Assembly: GCA_963965975.1 (NCBI GenBank)
Contig: OZ014412.1
Span: 1,118,501 to 1,182,500, forward strand
From: Xestospongia bergquistia
Lineage: Eukaryota > Porifera > Demospongiae > Haplosclerida > Petrosiidae
Direction: 5' to 3'
DNA length: 64,000 nucleotides
In this document: positions 1-12,200 of the stretch, in pieces
Layout of the letters: the number at the start of each line of letters is the position of its first letter
Numbering within the stretch: the first letter of the stretch is position 1
Notes under the pieces: model-generated
Told to the model about the DNA's origin: nothing
The model's input: the letters and a program-made list of their open reading frames with translations, nothing else
Database searches by the model: none
Made by a program: the position numbers and the translations under genes

Positions 1-202
1 AAGGAGCTACTGTGATTATTGCTGTATATATAAAATTTGTATATGAAAAATGAATATAAAATTAAATACTGAGTTTGTTAGACATCAGAGCATACAATAT
101 TGTTATTTAATCATTACCAACAGCATCTGTATCTCTACAAGTGAGAACAAGACTTCCTAATGCAATTATAACGAGTATTAGTTGCCAGTCTTTGTCAGTC
201 AT
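1..202 (-). CDS. Partial receptor gene A: signal-peptide exon and start of Ig exon
   Basis: This is the 5' end of a receptor gene that runs off the left edge. The signal-peptide exon is 118-202: ATG at 202, a hydrophobic stretch, then a GT donor just left of 118 leaving phase 1 (85 bp). The next exon begins at 21 after an AG acceptor and reads A-I-I-T-V-A-P, the usual start of the Ig exon in this family. The same exon pair, with closely similar intron and upstream DNA, recurs at 54336-54570, so genes A and J are recent duplicates. The rest of the ectodomain and tail lie outside the window. Exon assignment is by analogy with the complete copies. Confidence 0.7.
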
Positions 203-539
203 TTGTTAACGTTAATAAGCCGCCCACTCATTATTATTATAAATACACACAATTATATACGGACGAATTGGTCAATGCCGCCTCTTTTTTGTAACAGCAA
301 TCATATAATAATATTACTAATTATATCGCACTTATCGCCTATTATATTGTAAAGGACACATTCAGGTCACAAGTAATCATAGTAATGTAAATGTAGAAAC
401 AAGATCTAGAGATACAATAGGCAAACAAAATGTTAAAATAGAAATTATACTATATTATATTACACTTACAAACTATTACATTATAAATTACTGTCACAAA
501 GTAAGTAAATTGGTCCAGAAACATGTAATTACTGTAGGG
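203..539. repeat. Gene-free stretch with one copy of a dispersed AT-rich repeat
   Basis: No coding signal is seen. About 343-480 holds one diverged copy of a dispersed repeat marked by TTGTAAAGGACACATTCAG and AATGTAAATGTAGAAAC. Further copies lie at about 3960-4240, 23130-23480 and 56890-57120. Copies flank the fossil retroelement on both sides, so part of this repeat may be the remains of its ends, but it also occurs elsewhere without that element. Confidence 0.5.
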
Positions 540-3500
540 TGGAATAGGCTTTTTCACATAGGAATTCTACACAATTTCATCAGGGCATTCCTTCTTTAAG
601 AGATCTATAAGGGGAACAGCAATATTTGCATAGTTTAGGAAAAGCAAGGACAAACGAATTGAAGAATTGCTCACAGAGAACCTATAATTTAGCAAAAGGG
701 AGAACATTAGCACAACACAGCTCTTGGAGTTGATTGTGAAGATGTAGGAGAATCAAACTAAGATGCAGAGAGAGTCTCAGTAATGTCTTCTAGCACAGCA
801 GGAGAGACAGTAAGAATGGATGAGACAACAAAAAGAAGCAAAGTGAGAAGTTTGGTCCAAATTACTAAAGGCTTGAGTGAAGCCACCCCGACCCATGTTC
901 CAAAAGTTGTCAGCAATGATGATATTGAGAACTATCTTATGTCTTTGAGAGAGCAGCAATGCAAGAAGAATGACCTAAAGCAATATGGGCTACTACTCAG
1001 TTAGCAGGATTGCTTTTGGGAGATGCATTAGATGCCTATATGTCCAAGTAACTACTGCTGCTAAAGAATATAGTGAATTAAAGAAAGTATTACTCTCATA
1101 GTACAAGGTTAATATGGGAGTCACTGACAGAAATTCTGTGGGAACAGTCAAAAACAAGGAGAGTTACACAGGGCTTTTTTGGCAAGCAAATAGACAACCA
1201 GAACTGTTGGTTAACAGCAGTAAAGATGAATTACAAGGAGCTAAATTAAATGCTAATAAAGCAATCCTCTAGTCAATTGATTCAGACATTGTTGTATGGA
1301 TTCAAGAAAAAATCTAAATCAGCCCAGATAGTTGATAATATGGCAAACAACTATGAATTAGCTTGAGGAGGAACAGGATATACTCAAAAAACACCCTTTT
1401 CTACAGGGAGCTCAAATGGAGTTTACTACCCATAACTGGGTAACCCAGGCAAACTGAAGCTGTTAAAACCCAGTCATCCAGTGTTCTCACACCTAAAGCC
1501 AACACACAAGGAGATGTCCTTTGTTATTGTACCAACTACATGTCCTCTGCAGTGACATAGCTATAAAGAAAAGGCTAAAGCTAGACTTGTTCTTACTGCT
1601 GGTAGAACCCATTGCAGCACAAGTGATCAAGTTTTTGTGTAATGGGAGTCTGGATAAGTATCTTTTTAAAATAAAAAAATGTTAAAATAGAAATTGTTTG
1701 ATTGGATGTAGTAGAAGAAAGTAGCAATCACTTGTGTTCATGAAGACCAACTTAAACAATGGAATACAACTTGAGTATCCATTTGCAAATGTCGATATGC
1801 AAATTGGTTATTGGACCAATAAAGGTTCTTGTTACTAATATACCAGTAGATGTTTTTCTCAGTGTGAATTACAGATACAGCCAGTCTAGTGGTTCTGACT
1901 CAGGCTCAGAGGGAGAAAATGGAAAGTGCTCGGATTAGAGATCAAGAAGAAACAAAAAGAGAAAGAGCGAAAGCTGAATCCAATCTCCTGTCATCACAGG
2001 ACAATGACAGTTCTACAGAGGATGCCACTTTTATTGGAGTGACTTATTCCTACCACTAATATTGATGAAAGTGAAATTATAGGTACTGACATTCCATTCC
2101 AGACAGACAATTTTAAACTTTACAGCAGTCCAGCTGCTGACTAGAGAGAATCAGGATGCTGGCGTCAACCTCAAAATCATGTAGACCTCTGAGCAGAAAT
2201 CAAGTTATTTTAAAACAAACTCCTATATCATCACTGTCGATCAAAGAGGAGCAATGACAAGAAATCTATGCTCCTGTGATCAACTGGTCATGCCAACCCA
2301 ATGTTGAAAGACTATTCTCCATCTTTCACATGATTTCCTATTGCTGGCCATTTAGGGATCAACAAGACACGAGATAGACATCTCAATAGGTACTACCAGC
2401 TAGGAGTAGTCCAAGATGTGGCAAGTTATTGTCAGAGCTACCAAGTCAGTCAGAAAGGCCAGAAGAGAAGATCTAAAGCACCTATGGTTCCAATGCCTCT
2501 AATCAAGTGTCCCTTCTTGAGATTACCATGGACATTGTGGGTCCTCTTCCTTGTAGTAAGAGAGTAAGAAAGGTAACAAATACATCCTCATCCTATGTGA
2601 TTACTCTAACAGATATCCAGAGGCTATCCCAACTGAGTCAGAGTTAATCCTATAGCAAAATAACTCATGCAAATATTCACAAGAGTGGAAATCCCAGCTG
2701 AACTTCAAACAGATCAGTGAACCAATTTTTGTGTAACTTTACTACATGAAATCTAACAACTATTGGGCATTAATTGTATTCATACATCTTCATACCTTCC
2801 CAAACAGACGGATTAGTTGAGAGGATCTCTTAAGACCATGCACAAGACGTTCACATCATGTAATCAAAATACTTGGATGAGTTTCTTTTGTCATATAGGG
2901 AAGTACTACAAGAAAGTATTTAGTTCTTGCTATTTGAACTCCTCTGTGGTAGGAGAGTACATGGTCCACTTGATGTTTGTCAACATGCTTATTGTACTCC
3001 TTTGATCCTGTGACTAAAATTGAGGGAGGAGTTGGTCTAGATACTGGAATTGGGAAATGTCCAACCCCAACTAGTCCCTGGGTATCACCTGTGGTTGTAA
3101 TGGACTAGGAAGATGGAGGATTTGCTTCTGTGTGAACTATCATAAGCTAAATAAAGTCTCAAAATTCAATGCCTACCCTATGCATCACGTTGAGGATATC
3201 CATGAAGCCATTAGACCTATCAAGTTCATCATCCTCTAGACCTTGCCAGAGGATTTTGGCAGATTCCTCTCTCTTGAACTCAAGAGAAATTGGTTTCATT
3301 TAGCCTTTTTGAACTTGTCATCATATCATTTGGATTACACAGTGCATATGCTACATTCCAGAACATACAGAACATAATGGACATTGTATTAAAGGACAGC
3401 ATAGAATGCTGTCATGCCTATCTTCATGATCTTGTTGTATTTAGTCAAATATGGGATGATTATCTTGTCAACTCAAATCCATCTTCACTACTTTAAAAGA

Positions 3501-3830
3501 AGCTGGACTCACTCTCAATTTATGTAAATGTCAATTTGGACAAAGAAAAGTCAATTATCTGGGTTATCTCATTGAAGATGGACAACTATTACCAGATCCC
3601 AAAAAGGTAGAGGCCATAAAGGACTACAAGAAATCTACTAAGAAAGATGCACAACCCTTCCTAAGACTGATAAGATACTAAGTTAATCCTGAGGACCTGA
3701 TCTTCCTGATAGCACAAACATCTTTCTCCCCATAGTTCATCTCTCTCTCTGGGACTCCATTTGTAGGTCCCAAGTGCTACTAGAAGTCAAACAGATATGC
3801 CACCAAAAATGTCACAAATACGTATATTGC
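540..3830 (+). mobile_element. Decayed Ty3/gypsy-like retroelement, order gag - integrase - reverse transcriptase
   Basis: This is an old, heavily broken LTR-type retroelement on the plus strand; many breaks are evident and no intact gene remains. A gag-like region lies near 780-1100. Integrase similarity lies at about 2330-2950: an H/C zinc-binding-like stretch, then core-like blocks such as ITMDIVGPLP. Reverse-transcriptase similarity lies at about 3120-3660, with blocks such as FCVNYHKLN and YLGYLIEDGQLLPDPKKVEA. Integrase before reverse transcriptase is the reverse of the usual Ty3/gypsy order and is the arrangement known from Gmr1-like elements. Clear LTRs were not delimited, although similar AT-rich repeats flank both sides. 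Family and limits are inferred; advanced decay points to an ancient insertion. Confidence 0.6.
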
Positions 3831-3889
3831 ATTTTTCTCTCAGAGTAACAAAAACACTTGGATTTTTTTAGAAATCATTACAAACAAAC

Positions 3890-4240
3890 AACATATAATG
3901 TCAGGGCTACAAAACAATGACACATGTAATTGTTGTAGGGTCACAATCAAATTGATTTCATATTGGTATATGAACACATTCAGATGACAAATAATCACAG
4001 CACTATAAATGCAGAAAAAAAAAAAAACAATAGAGTAAATAAAATGACAACATTGAATTGAATACACTTAGAAATTATACAACATTATATCAAAATTTAT
4101 CTGGTATTATATTTTATAGAGCACATTCAGATGACAAGTAATCACGACACAGCACTGTAAATGTGGAAACAAAAAACAATAGAGTAAATCAATTCACAAC
4201 AGTGAATTTAATATACTCACACTTAGTCACAATGACATAT
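3890..4240. repeat. Two adjacent copies of the dispersed AT-rich repeat
   Basis: Two imperfect direct copies, at about 3960-4090 and 4110-4240, share the blocks ACACATTCAGATGACAA, CAATAGAGTAAA and TTGAATTGAATACACTTAG. The same blocks occur near 343-480, 23130-23480 and 56890-57120. There is no coding content. The right edge abuts the last exon of receptor gene B. Confidence 0.55.
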
Positions 4241-4244
4241 TAAC

Positions 4245-7200
4245 TTACTTCTTGTTACCAGTTTGTAGATCACCTCCTCCTCCATCTAGATCTGTAATGT
4301 ATTAATGTAATCTCATCACTGTTATATCATATACCTTTATTGAGTGTCATTAGCTTTGTCTTCCTCTTCCTACCACAAAGTCTACAAATAACAACCATTA
4401 ATATTGAAACTAAAGCTCCAATTGTCACAACAAATACACCACCACCAAATATCCAATTGAAATCTAGTGAAACTAGAGTGTTAACAATCTAAATAACACA
4501 TTTAACATACCAATATCATCAGATATTCCAATAGTAGGTACAATTGATGTCATTATGTTGGTAGTACTGGTAATGTCACTGATCAGAGAGCCTGTCTCAT
4601 CATTAGGTATAGTACCTAGTAAAATATAGAACAATATAGCAATGTAATACATTACATAATACTTACTAGTAATAATAATAGTCTCAATAGGAGATGGTAG
4701 TAGTAAAATATACTTCAGTACTTGAGGGTATACAACAGATGGGTTAGTTATAATAGTACCATCTACTATATCATGACCTGTCACAGTATAGTTACCACTA
4801 ACTGGTAGACTTATATACTGGTATATTGTACTCTCCTCTATACTGGATTTAGTTATATTAATAGACTTCACAGTTCCTTTAGAAAACTCTCTAAATATCA
4901 CATGACATCCATCAGCGGTAGATCTCTCAGCAAACCTACACTCTACAACAACTGATCCATTATCAGAGTAGTACTGTAGAGTGAGTCTTTGAACATGATA
5001 AGTTGCTACAGTGACAGCTAAAATACTTTAATATCAAACAGAATAGGTACTTACTAAAATATGATTCATTCTTAGCTTTAATGTGATCAAAAGAATCCAC
5101 TATGTCAGCAATAAAAACACAATTCATTTGAGGACCAATCTTTGTTATGTTATAGTTAACAGTCACTGACTCTTTATCTTCTGAAGAATAGACAATATCA
5201 GCAAGAGCATGTTTTTCTTCTGTTCCCTGGGAGTTGTCTCTAGTAACACCCAGTAAAGTACTGTTACAGAGTTTTGGAAAACCTTCAACCTAAAGTACAA
5301 TCAATAAACATTTATATATTCCTGAAAAAACTGATTGGTTAATTTAATTACTACAATATTTCCAATTACAATATTTGTATAAAAGCAGCAATATCTATTT
5401 TAATTCAGGTCCATGCAAGAGGGGAGAGGTTATCATTCAAAGGTGGCAACTACTCAAGGGCAGTTTGATTCAAGTAAATAAAAATATTGTTATACCAATA
5501 CTTGTAGTAACATTATTTGATACAAAAAGTAAATATCACACTTTTTAGATTTTTTTTCTATGTATTATAGAATTGACTGTTCATGTAGAAATTATATTTG
5601 GCCTTAAACAAATCCAGATGGTGAGCTAGGGATACTACGGAATTCAATACATCACATAAGTCAGTTATTATGGACTGTCAATTCCATAGTTATTAGCAAT
5701 TATATAGTACTTTACAATGTTATCATAGAGATACAAATGTACATGAATTAGTTAAAGGAGATAATTTATTCCAACAGAGAACGAATGTGCTTACGGTAAC
5801 TTTGAAATGTATAGAAACATTTTTTTGCGTATTAAAGATGACACTGTGGTCAGGTTGGATAATGATGTACATTTCTATGAAATTATAGATAAATTGGGTC
5901 ATTAATTAATTGCTAAAATCTACCTTCAGAGTATATACTTTGAACAACAGTGCTATTAGAACTATATCCTCCATTGTGTGTTACTATAACAGTAGCAGTG
6001 TAAATATCACAGACCATGAGGTTATATAACTTGTAAGATGTATCATTAGTGATATCATTATATAGTAGCTGGCCATGTTGGTTCTCTATGTAAATATGAT
6101 ATGATAGTGGATAGTTCTGAAATGGATGAGACCAGGTTAGCCTGGATGAACTGGTGAGACTGAAATTGAAGTAAAGGTTTTCTTTTGGTATCGGTGCAAT
6201 ACCTATCATGAAATATAGTTTCACAATAAAAATTTTATATAAACTAATCCATCCTTAGGTACAAACTGTATGTGTAATAGTATAGTTAATTAAAGTATTA
6301 AATAACCCTCACTATATGGGACTTCATTATAATAATATTAATTGCTACTAAAAGTAGGGAAATGCAAAGCAATGTGTTGACATCAAATGCAGATTATAGA
6401 AAAAGCATTGTGTATCAATTTTTCTTCTGAGTTGGGATGTAGTTACTATAGTCTGTCACTTTAATTCCTGAGGAAATCATAATGTACAAAGATCTCAATT
6501 TGCACTTAAAACAAGATTGTGTTGTTTATCAAAAGATCATGCAATCTACTGATAATAGAAAGACAAATAGAACAAGCTATTGTGAGGCCATAATAATACT
6601 ATTATTGAAATAGATCATCAAAGTACACTCTGGTTTATTCCTTACTCAAGTGCTATTTGATCATCAAAACGGTTTTTTTTATCAATATAAGCATAAAAAG
6701 TAATAAAAAGTTGCATGTGCCAGGCAGTTCTATATATTACTGTAAAAATCAATTGGTTGATTTGACCATATATGGTTGTACACATTGCATGTATTGATTT
6801 GTTTATGTAACTAATGGTTAAAACTAAAATCATATTTTTTAATTTGTATTTGCATGGATGCATGCAAGCTAAATATTGTTGAAAGAAATATAATCCAAAC
6901 TACCATCATATTAATAATAGAAGATTGGAATATATGAAAAAGCAGTGTTTCCAGAATACTTAATTGCTTTGAAGCATAATCTACAGACCACATCTTTTCT
7001 CTCTTTTTTTCCCTTCAATTATATGACCATCTTTAGCTGGAAAGCCAAAGTACTTCCACATTATGCTTTTGCTCCCTCCAAAGGAAAGAGTGCTTGGTTT
7101 GACATAGCTGTAGTAGTTGTGGTAGATCAACCAGCTGACAAAATAAACATGTGGTTTTCATTGCGCATGCTCAAATTAAACACGTGGTTTCTACCGTGAT

Positions 7201-7726
7201 GAATATAGCTTAGAAACAATTATCAAATCATGATAGCAACAAAAATATCACAATATTTTAACTATCAATACTATCGCCCAGGCCTATTGTATTCATAACT
7301 TAACAATGAGTTGTACAAAGCAAATTGGAAACTAACCTTTAACCCTCAACGTAGTTCCTTTTGAATTAAAGCTCTCACAGTAAACAATACATCCAACACG
7401 TATCCCATCATTAATAGGTAGTGCTCTTATAGTTAGTACTGATGACCACACATCAACTGATATATTGTTAATAGTTACTGATATATCTCTGTTTTGTGTA
7501 ATGGCGTTAGTAAGTGAATGGTCATTTATCGTCCAAACCAATGTATTTCCTGTACCCTCACAGGTAAAGTTCACTAGTGTATAAAGTGTTGGTAAGTCTG
7601 ATAGGGTGGGAGCTGTAGTAATTTTAGCAGCTGAAAAGTACAGTATCAATCTTAATAAAACAAAAAACGCCACTTACTAGTAGAACCAGATATAAGTATG
7701 AGGGATAAAAGTACAGTAATGGCCAT
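4245..7726 (-). CDS. Receptor gene B: Ig/FN3 single-pass membrane receptor, short tail
   Basis: Predicted type I membrane receptor of 518 aa. Exons, 5' to 3': 7678-7726 (signal peptide MAITVLLSLILISGS), 7337-7630 (Ig, with NFTCEG and SVLTIRALPINDG), 5924-6202 (FN3-like, with SYHIYIENQHGQLLYND), 5795-5874 plus 5055-5289 (third ectodomain, D3), 4667-5005 (fourth ectodomain, D4), 4511-4615 (stalk), 4335-4463 (TM, VFVVTIGALVSILMVVIC then basic GRKRKTK) and 4245-4291 (tail ending TGNKK, stop). Every junction has GT-AG ends and the phases close exactly, mostly 1-1. The cytoplasmic tail is about 30 residues and has no tyrosine motif, so this would be the short-tailed partner type. The final GTAAGT overlapping the stop could be a donor to an alternative longer tail. 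Ligand and function are unknown; an immune or self-recognition role is inference. Confidence 0.8.
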
Positions 7727-9298
7727 CCTCTCTTGAGTTAGGAAACACATAGAATGTCTTGCGAGTTCTGTCAAGTCGTGGGTTACTTACTCTGACAGAC
7801 ACCGACTAATATAGACGAATGGATCTAACAGAGTCAAACGGACAAAGTTAAAGAAAGCTTCGATGTTGAGAGACTACACCCTTTTTGAACAACACGAGGA
7901 TGGTTGCCGCCCCTTTCTGTCTAAATGAAGGTGTGGCAACACCAGACTAATCTGAGACCGTAAAAAAGCTGATTTGAATATTAATTACGTGATTGTGTGG
8001 GTACTGACAAACACACTATAGTAAAGATTTGAAGTAAGTCTACTTTCTCTTTCACTGCCAACTAAATTGTTGGAGTGTAAGGCTTGCTTTGAGTTCTAGA
8101 TCTATAGTCCCAAAGTACGAATTAGTACTTCAGAGAAATTTCCACTGGATTTACCATAATGTGAAAAGACATACTTCAAAGTAATTGGCTTTAACCAATG
8201 TAGTTTAATTACTCTTAAGTTTTAAATATTTCAATAATAACATTGATTTTAGAAGCAAGAGTTCCAACAATGTTCCCCTTAAACGAGCAATTCAAGAACT
8301 TTACATTAACTTCATGTAGCCATTTCATAATGCATTATTAACACAAGTATAATTATAGACAATATGTTGATCAATAGAAATGAGCTTAATTCTTCATGCA
8401 CTGATAAAATTCTACTTCAAATGTGCAGTGTTTTTGGTATTGGAATAAATTTAGTATCTACTAATTTTGGTATGGAATCGAAATTAATTTTCTTTTAGTT
8501 TTAGGTTTACCTAAAATGTCAGTTTTAGTTTTAGTATCAGCTTTTTTGAATAAAAATTGTGTTCATATCCTAAGAATGATGACAGGACCAGCAGCCATCA
8601 TGAAGAACATTCCAAAAGTCGAGTTTAAAATGATTAAATGAAGACTAAAATGAGGCCTATTGATAGTGACAATTCATCTTTGAATTGATTTTTCTTAGTG
8701 TGTGAATACCTCACTGAATTGTAAACAGTTGATGTACTAAAATTAATACCAAATGCCAATAATTTTAGTTTAGTCATAGTTTGAGTCAATGAAAATATTT
8801 AGTTTTTCAAAATTATTACCCGTTACAAAAACTAGCTAGGAAATATGTGGGCCTATGGATGAGACTAGTTAGTGTTTTTTAAGGTTTGGCTACATAGTCT
8901 ATACAATCTATGGTTTATTATATTGAATAGATGAAGCATTAACTTGTGAACATAAATAATAAATAGAATCAAAGGAGACCTCTCAGAGAACATCTGTATG
9001 ATTAATAATTAAAAATCTAGAGGAGTGTCACCTTGCCATCAACATAATTATGGTATTAGGAAGTCAACACATAGACTATATATTCTTGATTTTAATTGTG
9101 AACACAACAAGCTATAAAGCATTCAATATTTCAACATTGATAATAGCCTACTTGTTTATATACTGAAATAATGCAGTGATAATCATTAACACAATCAACA
9201 TAACAATGGAAAACAAAAACACAATTACATTTGTTATTATTGTTTTCATTAATTTCAGTCTTAGTGTTGTCATTGTCAATGTCTTTGTTAAAGTGTAA
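7727..9298. other. Intergenic stretch between receptor genes B and C
   Basis: AT-rich DNA with no supported exon. It should contain the promoter and 5' UTR of gene B near 7727-7900 and the 3' UTR of gene C left of 9299. No clear repeat or mobile element was recognised; short T-rich stretches around 8460-8560 and 8740-8830 are only low complexity. Confidence 0.4.
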
Positions 9299-12200
9299 TT
9301 AATTTTCACATATTGGATGATGATCCTAAAATTTGTATTAATATCATGTAAAATATTTAGACTTACTTGTTTTTCCAATGATCGTTGTTCAGATTTAGGA
9401 TACATAACAATATCTTCTTTCCTTATATGACAAGGTACTTCAGTAATGTTCTCTGTTGTCTGTAATAACATCACTAATATTTAATGTATTATTAATGTAT
9501 TATTACCACTGTGTTAAAGTGTCCACAAATATCAGCATATTGTATTGGAACATCATTAGTGGGTGGAGCTTTAGGATGAGTAGTGGATACTTCCACTTCA
9601 ACATAATGAGATTCTGCTTTTGAGGTATTGCTCAATTTTTTGTTACTTCCTAAACTGACTATTGGTCTCTCTTCATAACATGTCATATCATCAGACATTA
9701 ATATACCATTATCACTATAATGACCAGTGTGTGTCATTGTTGTTGGTTTCGTAAAAGGAGAGCAATCATCTAAATGATCCTATAAGAAAAGATTTAGGTC
9801 ATTTATTAATTAATAGTTATTTACTTTTCTTTTCATTTGTTTACACTGACTATATGATATATCATGTTCTGTAGTATTCTCAGTAAATGATGTTTCTTTT
9901 ACATCAGATGTAAGAGGGATATCATTGCTTTCATCTTGATCAATAGTTGAGTTAACAGCCTCAAACTGTAGTAATAATTATATTTATCAATAGTGCATTG
10001 TCATGGCAGCATTAGTTCAATGAACATTTAGTACAGAGGGAAGATTGACAATAATTCTATTATAGTTAATGTCATTGATATATAAAAACAGATACTATAA
10101 GAGATATTTTAAGTAGAGTATTTTGAATTATTCAAGTCACCATTCTCTTGGCAATACTAAAATTTACACATCACAAAACAAAATAAAATTACAGTAAATA
10201 ATGATATACTCTAATTGTTTATACATGATCATGTTCTATTTTTCAATACAGAAACTATCATAAGCCCTTGAGAAAAAGTCTTCAATCACTAATTACAGAT
10301 CTATTGTGGAATTTGTTTATGAATGTTAATTTTTGCAATTGCTAAATAGTTACTGTAATAATTTATTTATGCATTGTATAATTGTGGAATTCAATTTTGT
10401 AGAAGAGTCTTCAAATTTAAATGAAAATTAAGAGATGGAGAGTATTAAATTGTTCACTTTCTGTTAAAATTAATTTTAACCAGTAATGGCTATACAGACA
10501 ATGTTGACAAATGCTAGTCATTATTACTAGTCATTTCTAGTAATAACTGGAAATGACTACTAATTTATAGTACATATTTCCAAGAGAGTAACAAGTTGGT
10601 ACACTAGCAATTCATTGCAATCATATACTGGTAATCCAATCATATTATGAGCATACACCAGTGAGAGGGTGATGGTAAAGGGTAATTTTAATTGATTATA
10701 ATTAATTACAGTTTTTATGATAATTGTAATTATTTGCTAAAATTGCAATAACTGTTCATTGCATTCACTAAACAATTGTAATTAACCACAATTATATTAA
10801 TTGCTGGGGAAACTTCATACTCAATTATGAATTTAGTTAAACTACATGTTCACTATTTTAATCCAAATATGGCTTCTAGAAATAAGACCCTTGTCTTTTA
10901 CCATTATTCTGATATGGTTGATAGTGGTGGCTTTATATCCTTTAAGATGTCATTAAAGTCTAAAAACCTCTAAACACTAATTCTCTTAAAACTTAATTCC
11001 AACTATATGCAATTGTTTATTCATTGTCATGTAATGTACATTTCTAGTAACAGTAATAATTGTAATTGGGAAAAATTAGTTGTACTTGTAATTGATTACT
11101 CTTGAAGTAAATATAAGGGTAAAGATAACGTTAAATGCAATAGTAATGGTAATAATGATGGTAATGGTAATGGTAATTGTAATGATAGTGGTAACAGTAA
11201 TGGTAATGATAAATGTAATGGTAAATGGTAATAATACTCGTAGTGGTAATGGTAATGATAATGGTAATGGTAATGGTAATTGTAATGGTGAAATGATCAA
11301 GTAATTGTAATGGATATTAATTACATTGAGACTGTAATGGACAAATCACTGGCATACATTATTATAATAACAAAGATATAATAGATCTAATGAACAAATC
11401 TACAAGGATCACACTTATATCATCACTTACATTATCATGTGATGATGACTTCATTAATAATGAAGATGACTCTTTAAAAAAGGTATTACAAGGTATAGTA
11501 AGAGGTGTGTCTTCATTATCCGATAATAATAATTGATTATGTTCATTAACACAACTCATTTTAGATGTCACAGAGGAAATAGTCTGAATGTTCACAGTAC
11601 TGGTATGAGAGAACTCTAGTGAAGTGGTTAGAGCTTGATGTGGTATAACAGGAGGTGATATAGACTGTGAGGGTGGAGGTTGTACTTGAGGAGATATAGT
11701 TGATTGATGTTGTCTTCTTATGTCAAGTAACTATATATGGAAATAATGACATCATCACTGTTTGTCATCCTCTATTAACACTAATAGTAGTACCATAAGA
11801 CAAACATTCATTCAATAGTTATACATCATATTAACTTCTGTTAGTTAGATCTAGTTAGTTATTAAACATTAAACACTATAATACGATAAAATGTATTCAC
11901 TAATGTATTTACTGTTTAGACACTTTATGAAACCAATGATACAAATCTATCTACTAATATATAAACTAAAGTATTATACTATCAAGTAGTGAGAATAGTA
12001 CATACCTCATTCTGACTTATATGATAAGGATCAGCTACTACTGAAGTGCTTGTAGCAGCTGTAGTTAACTGAACTGGATCTTCATAACTAATATAAGGTA
12101 ATAGAGTAATGATAGTAATATGTAGTAGTAATATACTTGTTATTTGTAGCTTGTTGATAATGAACTACTGCTCTCTCTATTAGTAGAATATAAAGTGAAT

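Noticed and set aside
6642-7199. Open frames inside the large intron of gene B
   Set aside because: No family similarity, no splice signals, and composition is like the surrounding intron.
11076-11304. Overlapping open frames on both strands with Thr/Ile or Met/Val-Asn repeats
   Set aside because: They are translations of the GGTAAT hexanucleotide repeat in a gene C intron and have no splice or family support.
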